Shown here: piece by piece, positions 36,050 to 43,868 of the stretch
Layout of the letters: each line of letters opens with the position of its first letter
How positions within the stretch are numbered: the first letter of the stretch is position 1
DNA from: Nocardia veterana NBRC 100344
GTDB taxonomy: Bacteria; Actinomycetota; Actinomycetes; Mycobacteriales; Mycobacteriaceae
Length of the DNA stretch: 64,000 nucleotides
Direction: 5' to 3'
Assembly: GCF_000308855.1 (NCBI RefSeq)
Contig: NZ_BAGM01000007.1
Span: forward strand, 62,001 to 126,000
Position numbers and translations under genes: made by a program
Notes under the pieces: generated by a model
Seen by the model: only the letters and a program-made list of their open reading frames with translations
Told to the model about the DNA's origin: nothing
Databases searched by the model: none

Positions 36050-37324
36050 ATGAGCGAGTCCGTATCCACCGGCGGCGGTCGCGGGGTGGCGCACCGCCTG
36101 GTCCCGATGATCGGCCGCGACCCGGACGAGCCGGGGCGCGTGTCCTCCCCGTTGGAGCTGCTGTTCGATCTGACCTTCGTGGTAGCGGTCGGAACCTCGG
36201 CGTCGTACTTCGCCGAAATGGTGGCGGCCGGGCATCCGGGCAAGGCCGTGGCCGCCTTCATCCTGGCGATGTTCGCGATCGTCAACGCGTGGATCAACTT
36301 CAGCTGGTTCGCCTCCGCCTTCGCGACCGACGACTGGCTGTACCGGGTCCTGACGATGGTGCAGATGATCGGGGTGGTGGTATTCGCCCTCGGTCTGCCC
36401 GCGATGTTCCATTCGGTCGAGCACGGCGAGCATCTCGAGTTGCGGGTGATGATCATCGGCTATGTCGTGATGCGCGTCGCGATGGTGCTGCAGTGGTGGC
36501 GCGCCGGGCGGGAATCGCCCTCGTTCCGGCATGTCGGTTATGCGAGTATCCGCTGGACGATCATCGCTCAGGTCGGCTGGATCCTGGTCGGTTTCGTCAG
36601 CCTGCCGATTCTCGTTGCCGGGGTGGGCTGTGTGCTCCTCGGTGTGCTGGAGTTACTGGTTCCGGTGTTCACACAGGGGCGGGCGAGCGGAACTCCGTGG
36701 CATCCGCATCACGTCGCCGAACGGTACAGCCTGTTCGCGATCATCGCGCTCGGCGAGGGCGTGGTCGGCACCGTCGCCTCCTCCGGCGGACTGCTCGGCG
36801 GCGCCGACGGCACCGAATGGAGCGCCGCCGCCATCGCGATCGTCGTCGCCGGCGTCGGACTGACCTTCGGTATGTGGTGGGTGTATTTCACGACGCCGTT
36901 CGGTGAGATCCTGGTGCACCGGCGCGACCGCGGTTACCTGTTCGGCTACGGCCACATCCCGCTCTTCATGGGAATCGCGGGCGCCGGGGCGGGGCTGCAC
37001 GTGGCCGGTCTGCAGTTGGAGCACCATTCGCATATCGGTCCGGTCGCCGTGGTCCTGTCGCTGGCCCTGCCCGTAGGCCTCTATCTGCTGATGGTCTACC
37101 TGCTGCACACGCTGTTGCTGTCCGCGCCCGACCCGTTCCACGTCCTGTTGATCGCGCTCACGGCCGTGGTCTTGGCGGTCGCGGTCGTCCTGGCCGCCGT
37201 CGGCGTCTCGATCGCGATCTGTCTGCTGGTGGTGATGATCTCCCCGTTCATCACGGTCGTCGGCTACGAAACCGTCGGCCACCGCCATCAGCGGGCGATG
37301 CTCGATGACCTGGGAGTCGAGTAA
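36050..37324 (+). CDS. low-temperature-requirement protein A (LtrA) family membrane protein
   Basis: A 424-residue protein with about 11 membrane helices. The family hallmark near the N-terminus is SPLELLFDLTFVVAVGTSA, and HPHHVAERYSLFAIIALGEG is the second conserved LtrA block. Function in bacteria is unclear; it is named for Listeria cold sensitivity mutants. The start at 36050 places the conserved block about 45 residues in, as in the family. The frame upstream to 35978 adds polar residues. Confidence 0.9.
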   Translation: MSESVSTGGGRGVAHRLVPMIGRDPDEPGRVSSPLELLFDLTFVVAVGTSASYFAEMVAAGHPGKAVAAFILAMFAIVNAWINFSWFASAFATDDWLYRVLTMVQMIGVVVFALGLPAMFHSVEHGEHLELRVMIIGYVVMRVAMVLQWWRAGRESPSFRHVGYASIRWTIIAQVGWILVGFVSLPILVAGVGCVLLGVLELLVPVFTQGRASGTPWHPHHVAERYSLFAIIALGEGVVGTVASSGGLLGGADGTEWSAAAIAIVVAGVGLTFGMWWVYFTTPFGEILVHRRDRGYLFGYGHIPLFMGIAGAGAGLHVAGLQLEHHSHIGPVAVVLSLALPVGLYLLMVYLLHTLLLSAPDPFHVLLIALTAVVLAVAVVLAAVGVSIAICLLVVMISPFITVVGYETVGHRHQRAMLDDLGVE

Positions 37325-37336
37325 TTCGGCGCCGAC

Positions 37337-37744
37337 CTACCGGACCGGGGGTTGCTGCGGCCACTGCGGGGCCTGATGCTGCGGCGCATAGTTCGGCTGC
37401 GCATAGTTTTGAGGCGCCTGGTGCTGGGAGGCCTGGTTCTGTGGTGCATAGCCCTGCGGTGCATAGCCCTGCGGTGCATGGTTCTGGGCCTGGCTCCACT
37501 GGTTCTCGGGCTGCTGCGCCCGATTCCACAGGGCCCCCGGCCCCGCCTGCGTCACCGCGGCGTCCGGCGCTCCCTTCCCGGACCCCTTGACCACGCTCAC
37601 CACCAACAGCACCGCGCCGGCGACGAGAATGAGGATCCCGAGGATCACCATCAATCCGATGATTGCAACCACGACTGCAGTTGTAGCACGGCGATCGGCA
37701 CCGTGCGCGAAATCGGCTCCGCGATGGGGGAATTCGGGTGCCAT
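37337..37744 (-). CDS. single-pass membrane protein with Gln/Ala/Pro/Tyr-rich tail
   Basis: Up to 135 residues. A single hydrophobic helix (TAVVVAIIGLMVILGILILV) is followed by a short basic turn and a tail of about 70 residues dominated by repeats such as APQGYAPQGYAPQNQ. Topology suggests the tail is outside or inside the cell but disordered. No ribosome site stands at the ATG at 37744; a start at a GTG within the helix region is possible. Unknown function; low complexity makes family recognition unsafe. Confidence 0.6.
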   Translation of the reverse strand: MAPEFPHRGADFAHGADRRATTAVVVAIIGLMVILGILILVAGAVLLVVSVVKGSGKGAPDAAVTQAGPGALWNRAQQPENQWSQAQNHAPQGYAPQGYAPQNQASQHQAPQNYAQPNYAPQHQAPQWPQQPPVR

Positions 37745-37764
37745 GCCCGGTCGGAGGTGAGCTG

Positions 37765-37824
37765 ATCGTGCAAACCTCGCCGAGTCTTCGGGTTCTCCCC
37801 CTTTTCCGCGGGGGTTTGCACGAT
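37765..37824. repeat. 12-bp inverted repeat with 36-base loop beside the island
   Basis: ATCGTGCAAACC (37765-37776) and its exact complement GGTTTGCACGAT (37813-37824). The loop is C- and T-rich on the plus strand (CTCCCCCTTTTCCGCG). It is 63 bases outside the left att copy, so it belongs to the host side. A role as operator of the adjacent membrane-protein gene or as a terminator cannot be separated. Confidence 0.6.
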
Positions 37825-37887
37825 ATGTTCGGCCGCCCGGGATCAGCGTCGGCGCACGGTCACCACGACGTGCTGGGAGCGCAACCG

Positions 37888-37993
<106 letters not shown>

Positions 37994-38205
37994 CAGGTCA
38001 GGCTGTTTTCTCTGAGTCTGGTAGGTGCCGAAATTGTTGGATCTGCTGCCTGATCAGGTAGCAGTTTCGATGGTGGCGTTGGGGCGGATTGAGCCAATCC
38101 GATTCTGTTGCGGACGAACTGCGGACCGTTGCGATCGTCGCAGTGAACGGTTGGGATGGGCGCTTGAGTCCGCTCGGCGATGTTCGCCGGGGCATGATGT
38201 TCGCC

Positions 38206-39978
38206 TCAAGAGTTCCCCGACGGATCTGCATCGTCAGGATCTTGCGGCGTGATTCGGCGCGTGAGAACTCGACCGTCATAATTCGGGTTTTTAGCGACCA
38301 GCCGTTCGCGGACTGGTGCGCCGCCCACCGGTCGGACCACAACGTAACCCGGACCCGACTCGATAGCCTCCACTCGGTCGCACCGTTCCTCCACTGTCGC
38401 GTCCAGTTCGATCCTGTGCCCATCCAACTGAATCGTGAACGGAGCGAACGCGATCAATTCACTCTCACCAGTCATCGGGACGTCCGGATTGTGTTGGACG
38501 ACACGAAGTGTCTCCCAGTCCCGTTCGATAGGTCCTTCTGCCTCTGTGAGCGCTGCTGCGCGCTGGAGCATATCGAGTTCTGCGCCTGTGACAGATTCAG
38601 GCACTTTGAGCTGGAAGGCGCACCACCGTTGCGCGGTCATGATGTGTTGCGCAATCATCGCCCAGTCTTCGGCAGCTTGGGCATCCTGGCTCCGCCGCGG
38701 GGTGGGTTGTGGTTCGACCAGCGCTGGCCCGCATGGGATGCCAACGCCTACTTGGTATTCGCCGGACCACAAGAACTTGGCGAACCACAGTGAGGCGAGT
38801 ATTCGGTGCGGAAGCTGTCCAGCGATCGGGACCTGCCAGGTATTCAACCTCAAGGCCGGCGGATCGAGCTTGATGGTTAGGTCGACACCGATCGCGCCAG
38901 CAGTCCCGGTCATGTTCCGGCCTGCGGCTCCTTCGGTCGTCACGATATCGACCACCTCGACGAATGGCGTTATCTCGGCCTGTCGTTCTTCCTCCGAGGC
39001 GGGCATCAGGTGGAGCGCCAAGCTTTCCCACGGGCTCGGCACGGTCTGGTCTGGTAGGTGGACAATCACATCGCCAAGCGGTAGCGAGACGCCAGGCGGG
39101 CCCACCGCCGCAGTGACCCGCGCCGTTACAGGCTCCGGCGGAGCTATGCCGTAGTCGACAAACGCCTGCAAATCTTCGCGATTGTCGTCGCCGACAGGCA
39201 GTTGAAGGTCGACACGCATCGGTGAAGGATTGAACTCTTCAGCCTCGACCGAAACCACTGAGACCGTTGTCCGTACAAAGTAACGGTCGGATACCCGCCG
39301 ATAGTTCTCCAAGCTGGCGCCGGTGGTGAAGAGCGAACGACCCTCGACAGCCGGTGGTGTCGGCACCTCCTCAGCGGGGACCAGTGTCAGGCGATACTGG
39401 TAGAACGGGCTGATCTTATCTAGCTCTTCTTGCAGCTGGAGGTATCGCGCTGCGAACACCTCAAGCCCTTCTGCTTCCGTCACGCCCTGCGCGCGCGGAG
39501 TCAATGCGGTAAGAGAAGCGAGAAGCTTGTTGATCTTCTCGACCCCATCCTCGAAAAACAGTTCGACCAGGCTGCGATGCCGGGAGCACATCCCGTCGAG
39601 ATGTTCGCGACCGAACCACTGCACCGGGAAGGTTGCATCCTTGGCGAGTTCGTCTTTTAGCCACTTCTCGCGTTTCTCGGTGGGGCCCCACGGCATCGTC
39701 AGGAACCAGCCGGTGATCTTGTTGGTTGAACCGAAGCTAGTGTTGACGCGAGCCCACGAGTCCTCGATGCTCTTCACCTGCCTGGACGTGGGTGCCGAAA
39801 CGTACTTCTTCACCTGATAAACGTCGAATCCATCGCCATTCGGGACTTTGATGTCGACGCCACCGTCGCCTTGCGCAGGTGTGATTCGGGTTCCGCCGGG
39901 ATGGTCGAGAAGGATCATCGCGGCGATGAATCGTTCGACGTCGTCGCCTTCAAGGTCGCCCCAGGGCACCCTGGCCAT
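38206..39978 (-). CDS. Mrr-like PD-(D/E)XK nuclease fused to a long unknown domain
   Basis: A 590-residue protein. The N-terminal 60 residues give the Mrr-type nuclease core: E15 in DDVERFIAAM, D42 in GDGGVDIKV, and Q55-x-K57 in DVYQVKKY, the arrangement used to cut DNA. The next 60-100 residues continue the domain (FGSTNKITGWFLTMPWGP). The last 450 residues, with several beta-rich stretches, match no domain I know and may sense the trigger. I chose the ATG at 39978, with GGAGG five bases upstream. It could be a modification-dependent restriction or abortive-infection enzyme; the target is unknown. Confidence 0.78.
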   Translation of the reverse strand: MARVPWGDLEGDDVERFIAAMILLDHPGGTRITPAQGDGGVDIKVPNGDGFDVYQVKKYVSAPTSRQVKSIEDSWARVNTSFGSTNKITGWFLTMPWGPTEKREKWLKDELAKDATFPVQWFGREHLDGMCSRHRSLVELFFEDGVEKINKLLASLTALTPRAQGVTEAEGLEVFAARYLQLQEELDKISPFYQYRLTLVPAEEVPTPPAVEGRSLFTTGASLENYRRVSDRYFVRTTVSVVSVEAEEFNPSPMRVDLQLPVGDDNREDLQAFVDYGIAPPEPVTARVTAAVGPPGVSLPLGDVIVHLPDQTVPSPWESLALHLMPASEEERQAEITPFVEVVDIVTTEGAAGRNMTGTAGAIGVDLTIKLDPPALRLNTWQVPIAGQLPHRILASLWFAKFLWSGEYQVGVGIPCGPALVEPQPTPRRSQDAQAAEDWAMIAQHIMTAQRWCAFQLKVPESVTGAELDMLQRAAALTEAEGPIERDWETLRVVQHNPDVPMTGESELIAFAPFTIQLDGHRIELDATVEERCDRVEAIESGPGYVVVRPVGGAPVRERLVAKNPNYDGRVLTRRITPQDPDDADPSGNS

Positions 39979-40445
39979 TGTCACCTCCGCCGTAGTGAAC
40001 CATCACGACCCTTGCTGGCCGGTCGGGTTTCATGTCAGATCAGTATGAGCGGGAGCATGATTCGTTACACCGAGGAAGTGCTGACCATCGCGTCGACGTC
40101 CTTCGTGCTGCTGTCCGCCAAATCGTCGCTGAAGCAGTCGATCCCCGGCGATTTCGATGAAATGGTCTTGGTGGACTGAGATTTGGTCGGACTGTGCGCC
40201 CCCAAAACCATCCCCCACCAGTGGTTTTCGTGTGGTGTCGCAGAGCGACAGTTGGCATTTGGACTGTGGGGGAGGGTTTCGGGGGCGGATTGTGTATTAC
40301 TGAGCTGACTGGACGAAGAGACCGGCACGGGGAGAGTGGTTGCGAGACTTGGACAGGCTGTGGTTGGGAGACCCGGCACATGGATGACCGGCACCGGGGA
40401 AGTTGGTCGGCTGTTCCGGTGAGATGCCCGTCTTCCGTTGATATG
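39979..40445. other. island spacer with structured inverted repeat and one doubtful ORF
   Basis: A 467-base gap between the nuclease and PP2C genes. It contains the 21-bp inverted repeat listed separately. An ORF at 40045-40179 (44 residues, starting MSGSMIRYTEEVLTI, divergent from the nuclease) has a GGGAG near a second ATG and could be real or a remnant. From about 40315 the sequence carries near-repeats of GACCGGCACGGGGA (40320 and 40388 region). No other gene is seen. Confidence 0.45.
40197..40287. repeat. 21-bp imperfect inverted repeat with an inner hairpin
   Basis: GCCCCCAAAACCATCCCCCAC (40198-40218, shown to 20 elsewhere) pairs with 40266-40286 in 19 of 21 positions, plus one more pair at 40197/40287. 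The 47-base loop contains a perfect small hairpin TGTCGC-AGA-GCGACA (40236-40250). The whole 91-base block could fold as a long stem with an internal hairpin in DNA or RNA. It resembles no terminator, since the loop is large and no T-tract follows. Confidence 0.7.
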
Positions 40446-41267
40446 TCAATCCATGAATCGCGCGACGGCAATCGTCTTGTCGTCGTGGCGCTTGGCGCGA
40501 GGCAGCTTCGCTCCGCTCGGATCGATCTCGGCTTCCCATCTCTGGCACCGGGCGAGGAGGTCTGTTAGCTCGGCGGAGCCGAGCGGGGCGATCTCGTGCC
40601 ATGGAACGTCGAGGGCTGCTATCAAGTCGGCAGCGCCGTCCGTGGCGAGGATGATCCAGGCAACCTCGGTGACTACTAAAGACTTCGTTAAGGCGTGACG
40701 TGCGGCTGTCGGATTGGCCGAGGCGATCCAATAGCCGCCCGGAACGTTTCGGTAAGTGCTTTGTGTCTCTTGCAGTTTTGCAAGTAGCGACCGGTGCGCT
40801 TCGTCGTATCCGCTGCCGGTACGAAGGCGAGATCTGTACTGCTCAGACATTGGGAGTCCGAGCTTTTCGAGCCGATCGTCGCAGAGAATTTCAGCCGGCG
40901 AGCCGTCCGCACGTCCGATGACGATGAGGGAATCGCCCAGCGCGAGGGCATCGAGCCGTCCCGAATCCTCTCGCATCCTGAGCCACGCAACGGTGGACGA
41001 TGGCCCAGACCCGTTCTTAGCGTCCATGCCCAACGAGAGTGCCGTGTCTCTGATTGCGTCTTCGAGGATCTCGACCGCGGAGGCTTCCGGTCGCTCGTTG
41101 GCGGTGATACTCGCGCCCAACTGCTGGGCATAGCGACCGGCGGGCACGTCGCTTCCTGCGAAAGACGTGGCTCCGTCGAGCACGACCACGCTGTTCGAAG
41201 TGATGACGATGCGATCAGCGTCCGAACTGGCTGGCAGCTGAGCGAAGTGGACTTGCAGGTTCACCAT
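40446..41267 (-). CDS. PP2C-family serine/threonine phosphatase
   Basis: A 273-residue metal-dependent phosphatase. Metal-binding motifs appear in order: D31-G32 in VVLDGAT, G111-D112 in LALGDSL, D210-G211 in ILATDGAAD, and D262-D263 in RHDDKTIAVARF. No transmembrane or partner domain is attached, so it is soluble. It overlaps the upstream HTH gene by 7 bases (41261-41267), so the two are made together. It may reverse phosphorylation of the HTH protein or of the nuclease; no kinase gene is in the island. Confidence 0.88.
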   Translation of the reverse strand: MVNLQVHFAQLPASSDADRIVITSNSVVVLDGATSFAGSDVPAGRYAQQLGASITANERPEASAVEILEDAIRDTALSLGMDAKNGSGPSSTVAWLRMREDSGRLDALALGDSLIVIGRADGSPAEILCDDRLEKLGLPMSEQYRSRLRTGSGYDEAHRSLLAKLQETQSTYRNVPGGYWIASANPTAARHALTKSLVVTEVAWIILATDGAADLIAALDVPWHEIAPLGSAELTDLLARCQRWEAEIDPSGAKLPRAKRHDDKTIAVARFMD

Positions 41268-42091
41268 GGGTACGGCCCGGCAACGAGTTTGCTACCGGTG
41301 ATCGTGTAGTCATCGTCGAAGTCGCACTCGACGAGCCCGGCGACAAACCTCGAGCCGGCGTCGTAGATCGTCGCCACGTTGCTGTCCAGCCAGTGGGCCA
41401 CGCCGAGTGAGCCGACGCTGGTGATCCCCGCGATATGGACCACGACGCGGTCCTGTGCGACGCGACGTGAGAAGTAGCCGACGTCGCGGTGGTCCGCCGA
41501 ATTGCGCTGGAACTGCGAGGAATGCCGCAAACCTGTACGGGCGTCACTGATCGACCACCCCTCATCGGTGTTCTCGAATGCCAACACCTCATCGTCGGCC
41601 AACAGGGCGTGGGCGAGTGGCGCCGATTTCGGTCCACAGACGACGATGACATCGCCCGCCGGGATGTCGCTGCTGTCGGGATCGACAACGAACGTGCTGG
41701 AGGCGAGCGACAGCCGCGTAAGGATCCGGTCGAGCGCGTCCCGGGTTGCCTGATCGGTGGCATCGAAAAAGGGCCTTCGGCGCCCCTCCTCGAGGCCAAA
41801 CCGTCGCGGGATGCCGATGGCGACCGGACCTACGCCGAAGAAGGCGCGCTCGGGCGGTGGTGCGCTGGTTCGGATTTGGCTGATCCGGCCTTTGGTCAAT
41901 CCGAGCAGTTCGGCGATTTCGGTATAGCTGCGGCCGTACGCTGAGTGAGCTTCCTCGATCGCGGCTTTGCGCAGTCTGGCCAGCTCCGTAGCCCGTTGCT
42001 GGTACGCGACGATCAGTTCACCAGCGCGTTGTGCACGCCGGATCGGATCCGCGTAACCCCGGATCTCATCGAACTCGTCTCGGATAGCCAC
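41261..42091 (-). CDS. HTH protein with C-terminal sensor-like domain
   Basis: A 276-residue protein. The N-terminal 75 residues have a sigma-70-region-4-like helix-turn-helix, SYTEIAELLGLTKGRISQIR (55-74). The C-terminal part (about 88-250) has a Rossmann-like pattern: GPVAIGIPRRFGL, GDVIVVCGPKSAPLAHALL with a CGPKS loop (152-156), and VVVHIAGITSVGSLGVAHWL. This is reminiscent of nucleotide-sensing SLOG/TIR-like domains but I cannot assign it. A GTG start at 42091 is inferred. Twin palindromes in the upstream divergent region suggest it regulates itself and the genes at 42316. Confidence 0.75.
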   Translation of the reverse strand: MAIRDEFDEIRGYADPIRRAQRAGELIVAYQQRATELARLRKAAIEEAHSAYGRSYTEIAELLGLTKGRISQIRTSAPPPERAFFGVGPVAIGIPRRFGLEEGRRRPFFDATDQATRDALDRILTRLSLASSTFVVDPDSSDIPAGDVIVVCGPKSAPLAHALLADDEVLAFENTDEGWSISDARTGLRHSSQFQRNSADHRDVGYFSRRVAQDRVVVHIAGITSVGSLGVAHWLDSNVATIYDAGSRFVAGLVECDFDDDYTITGSKLVAGPYPW

Positions 42092-42141
42092 GTCGCCGAG
42101 TTTAGAGGCGCTTGACGCCGACCTCAGGGCTACTTACCATC

Positions 42142-42203
42142 GGTTTATGGCCTATAAACAGCGTCTCTTCTTCCTTGCTCAAGCGGTTTATGGGTCATAA
42201 ACC
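42142..42203. promoter_or_regulatory. twin GGTTTAT-N5-ATAAAC operators in divergent promoter
   Basis: Site 1: GGTTTAT GGCCT ATAAACA (42142-42160). Site 2: GGTTTAT GGGTC ATAAACC (42185-42203). Both share arms and 5-base spacing, and their centres are 43 bases apart, close to four helical turns, so dimers would bind on the same DNA face. The pair sits between the HTH gene (minus, start 42091) and the plus-strand gene at 42316. They are the most obvious regulatory feature of the island. Confidence 0.75.
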
Positions 42204-42315
42204 ACAGTGGTCGGTGGTGAAGAGCTCTAGGTCTGGGACTCCTGCGGAGCAGTCCGTACGAGTTGCTCGCGAACGTAGGTCATTGGTTGGCGGTTTTCGA
42301 ACGGAGGGGTGAGCG

Positions 42316-42621
42316 ATGCGATTTCAGCCGACCGCACTCGGGTGGATCGATCCAGAGGCGAGTATTGCGCCGGTCTGGGAGCGGGCGCAGGTTGCACGGC
42401 TCGCGCGGCAGTTGGGTTACATGCTGGAGTGGCCGTCCGATGACAGCGTGCTGAGCCTGGTCGATGTCGTCATCGCTGCCGACGTCGATGCATTGATCAC
42501 ACCGGCGCCGAATCATCTCGATGCGCTGCTACTCGACCGGCTGATGCATGTGGTGACAGTCGAAACCGTCTGGCCGCGTACATCATTCGATCGATGGTGC
42601 GCGATCGGCAATTGGGCATGA
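42316..42621 (+). CDS. small conserved hypothetical protein of mobile elements
   Basis: A 101-residue soluble protein. The pattern ALGWIDPEASIAPVWERAQV, ARLARQLGYMLEWPSD, and VDALITPAPNHLDALLLDRL is known to me from actinobacterial integrative elements, as a truncated resolvase-like sensor of unknown role. It overlaps the next gene by ATGA (42618-42621). It likely belongs to the element's own maintenance genes and is controlled by the upstream twin operators. Confidence 0.7.
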   Translation: MRFQPTALGWIDPEASIAPVWERAQVARLARQLGYMLEWPSDDSVLSLVDVVIAADVDALITPAPNHLDALLLDRLMHVVTVETVWPRTSFDRWCAIGNWA

Positions 42622-42839
42622 AGCCGCCGGAGATTGCAATCCTAGCTGTGCTCGAGCCGGGAGGAGTGCTTTCGACCGCCCAGATTCAGCGTCAAGCGGC
42701 TTTGTCGGCATGGCGCGCTCGCCGGGTGCTCGAGCAGTTGCGGGGTCGTGGGCTCGTGCTGGTCGATCCTCGCAGGGGGTGCTGGCAGATAAGCGCGCGG
42801 GGGCGGGCGTTCGTGGCGAAGCGGAGCCGATCCTCATGA
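42618..42839 (+). CDS. winged-helix DNA-binding protein
   Basis: A 73-residue protein that is almost entirely a winged helix: PPEIAILAVLEPGGVLSTAQ, RQAALSAWRARRVLEQLRGR (recognition helix) and LVLVDPRRGCWQISARGRAF (wing). Small size is typical of mobile-element regulators or excisionase-like proteins. It overlaps both neighbours by four bases, so the three genes form one tight operon. Confidence 0.75.
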   Translation: MKPPEIAILAVLEPGGVLSTAQIQRQAALSAWRARRVLEQLRGRGLVLVDPRRGCWQISARGRAFVAKRSRSS

Positions 42840-42970
42840 GTGGATGGACGTTGTTGGGCTTTGCGGTCGCGGCAGGTCTACCGCTGGCAGTTCTCATCGG
42901 AGCGTTGTTCTGGCCTGTGCGCGAAGGCGACGAACCCTTGGACGAAGCCGAGAAAAGTAAGAGGCCCTGA
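42836..42970 (+). CDS. 44-residue single-pass membrane protein
   Basis: The ATG overlaps the previous stop (ATGA, 42836-42839). One hydrophobic helix, WTLLGFAVAAGLPLAVLIGA, is followed by an acidic tail PVREGDEPLDEAEKSKRP. The last codons run into the middle att-like copy, whose sequence provides the stop. It could be an effector, holin-like or anchoring peptide; nothing assigns a function. Confidence 0.65.
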   Translation: MSGWTLLGFAVAAGLPLAVLIGALFWPVREGDEPLDEAEKSKRP

Positions 42971-43036
42971 CCAGTGGATTGGTCAGGGCGTCTGCCGTGT
43001 CTCCACACACGGGCCGGGTGACAGGATTTGAACCTG
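42952..43036. repeat. middle, degenerate att copy
   Basis: Aligns to the left and right att copies over the terminator hairpin (with one mismatch in its right arm) and the outer 25 bases of the tRNA 3' end, then diverges after GAACCTG. It implies two successive insertions or a duplication followed by decay. Confidence 0.78.
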
Positions 43037-43674
43037 GGATCGGGGCATCGGTGCGGGCAGTGCCGCTGAGCTGCGAATTCGTGTCGCTTCGTATCACCTG
43101 TTTGTGGCCGTTGTCAGGGCGTTCGTTGTCTTCCCGCCGCCTCGGCTGGTGGCAGATGGCTTAGTGCATACAGCGCAGTCTTCGGCCCGAGGTGGGTAGC
43201 CGCTGCACGTCGCCGCAGCGTGTTCGATGAACGCATCGATTGCGGCTGTCGCCTGCATCAAGCGCTCGTCGCGATCCTCCCGGCTCTCGGAATGGTAGAT
43301 CGCCCGGGTTGACCAATCGCCTGGTGCCCAAGTTTTTCAAGGTGAACATCGCTGCTCAGCAGCTTGATACGAAGCAATTCGGTCCGTGCGGCTGCGCGCT
43401 GCGCATGTGCGGCCGCCGTGGCCGCTCGAGCGTCACGTCGATCTGCGAGTGCACTTCCGCGGATCTGTGTGAGGGTTCGGAATCTCGTTCGCCCCATGAC
43501 GGAATGGCACCGCACAAGCGCTCCTCATCGGGCACGAGAACGTTGCCGCGGCCTACGAGTAATACAACGGCAAGACCCACGATCGGCGCGGTGCGTCGGT
43601 AGATGGGCAACGAGTGAACCGCCATGCAGCTTCCTGCTGCTTCGGCGGGCGCTGACGGGATGACAGTGATCCGA
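43037..43674. other. 638-base stretch between middle and right att copies, no firm gene
   Basis: Overlapping minus-strand frames suggest a broken or shifted gene: one (43258-43515) has a coiled-coil-like LADRRDARAATAAAHAQRAA run, and another (43356-43625) starts with a membrane helix. Neither alone is convincing. The sequence is probably decayed element DNA. Confidence 0.4.
43356..43625 (-). CDS. doubtful small membrane-protein ORF, possibly a frameshifted gene
   Basis: An 89-residue frame with AGGAAG five bases before its ATG. It begins MAVHSLPIYRRTAPIVGLAV and has one hydrophobic helix. After about residue 50 composition becomes unlike a protein, whereas the neighbouring frame (43258-43515) gives a helical, Arg/Ala-rich continuation. 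A single-base shift near 43500 would join them into one small membrane protein with a coiled-coil tail; this is inference. Confidence 0.25.
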   Translation of the reverse strand: MAVHSLPIYRRTAPIVGLAVVLLVGRGNVLVPDEERLCGAIPSWGERDSEPSHRSAEVHSQIDVTLERPRRPHMRSAQPHGPNCFVSSC

Positions 43675-43812
<138 letters not shown>

Positions 43813-43868
43813 TGAGTTGAGCCTGTCGTAGCTTACAGCAGGGGCGGCCGGAACATTAAATCCGCTGG

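Noticed and set aside
40197..40287. Intrinsic terminator
   Set aside because: Loop too large and no T-tract on either side.
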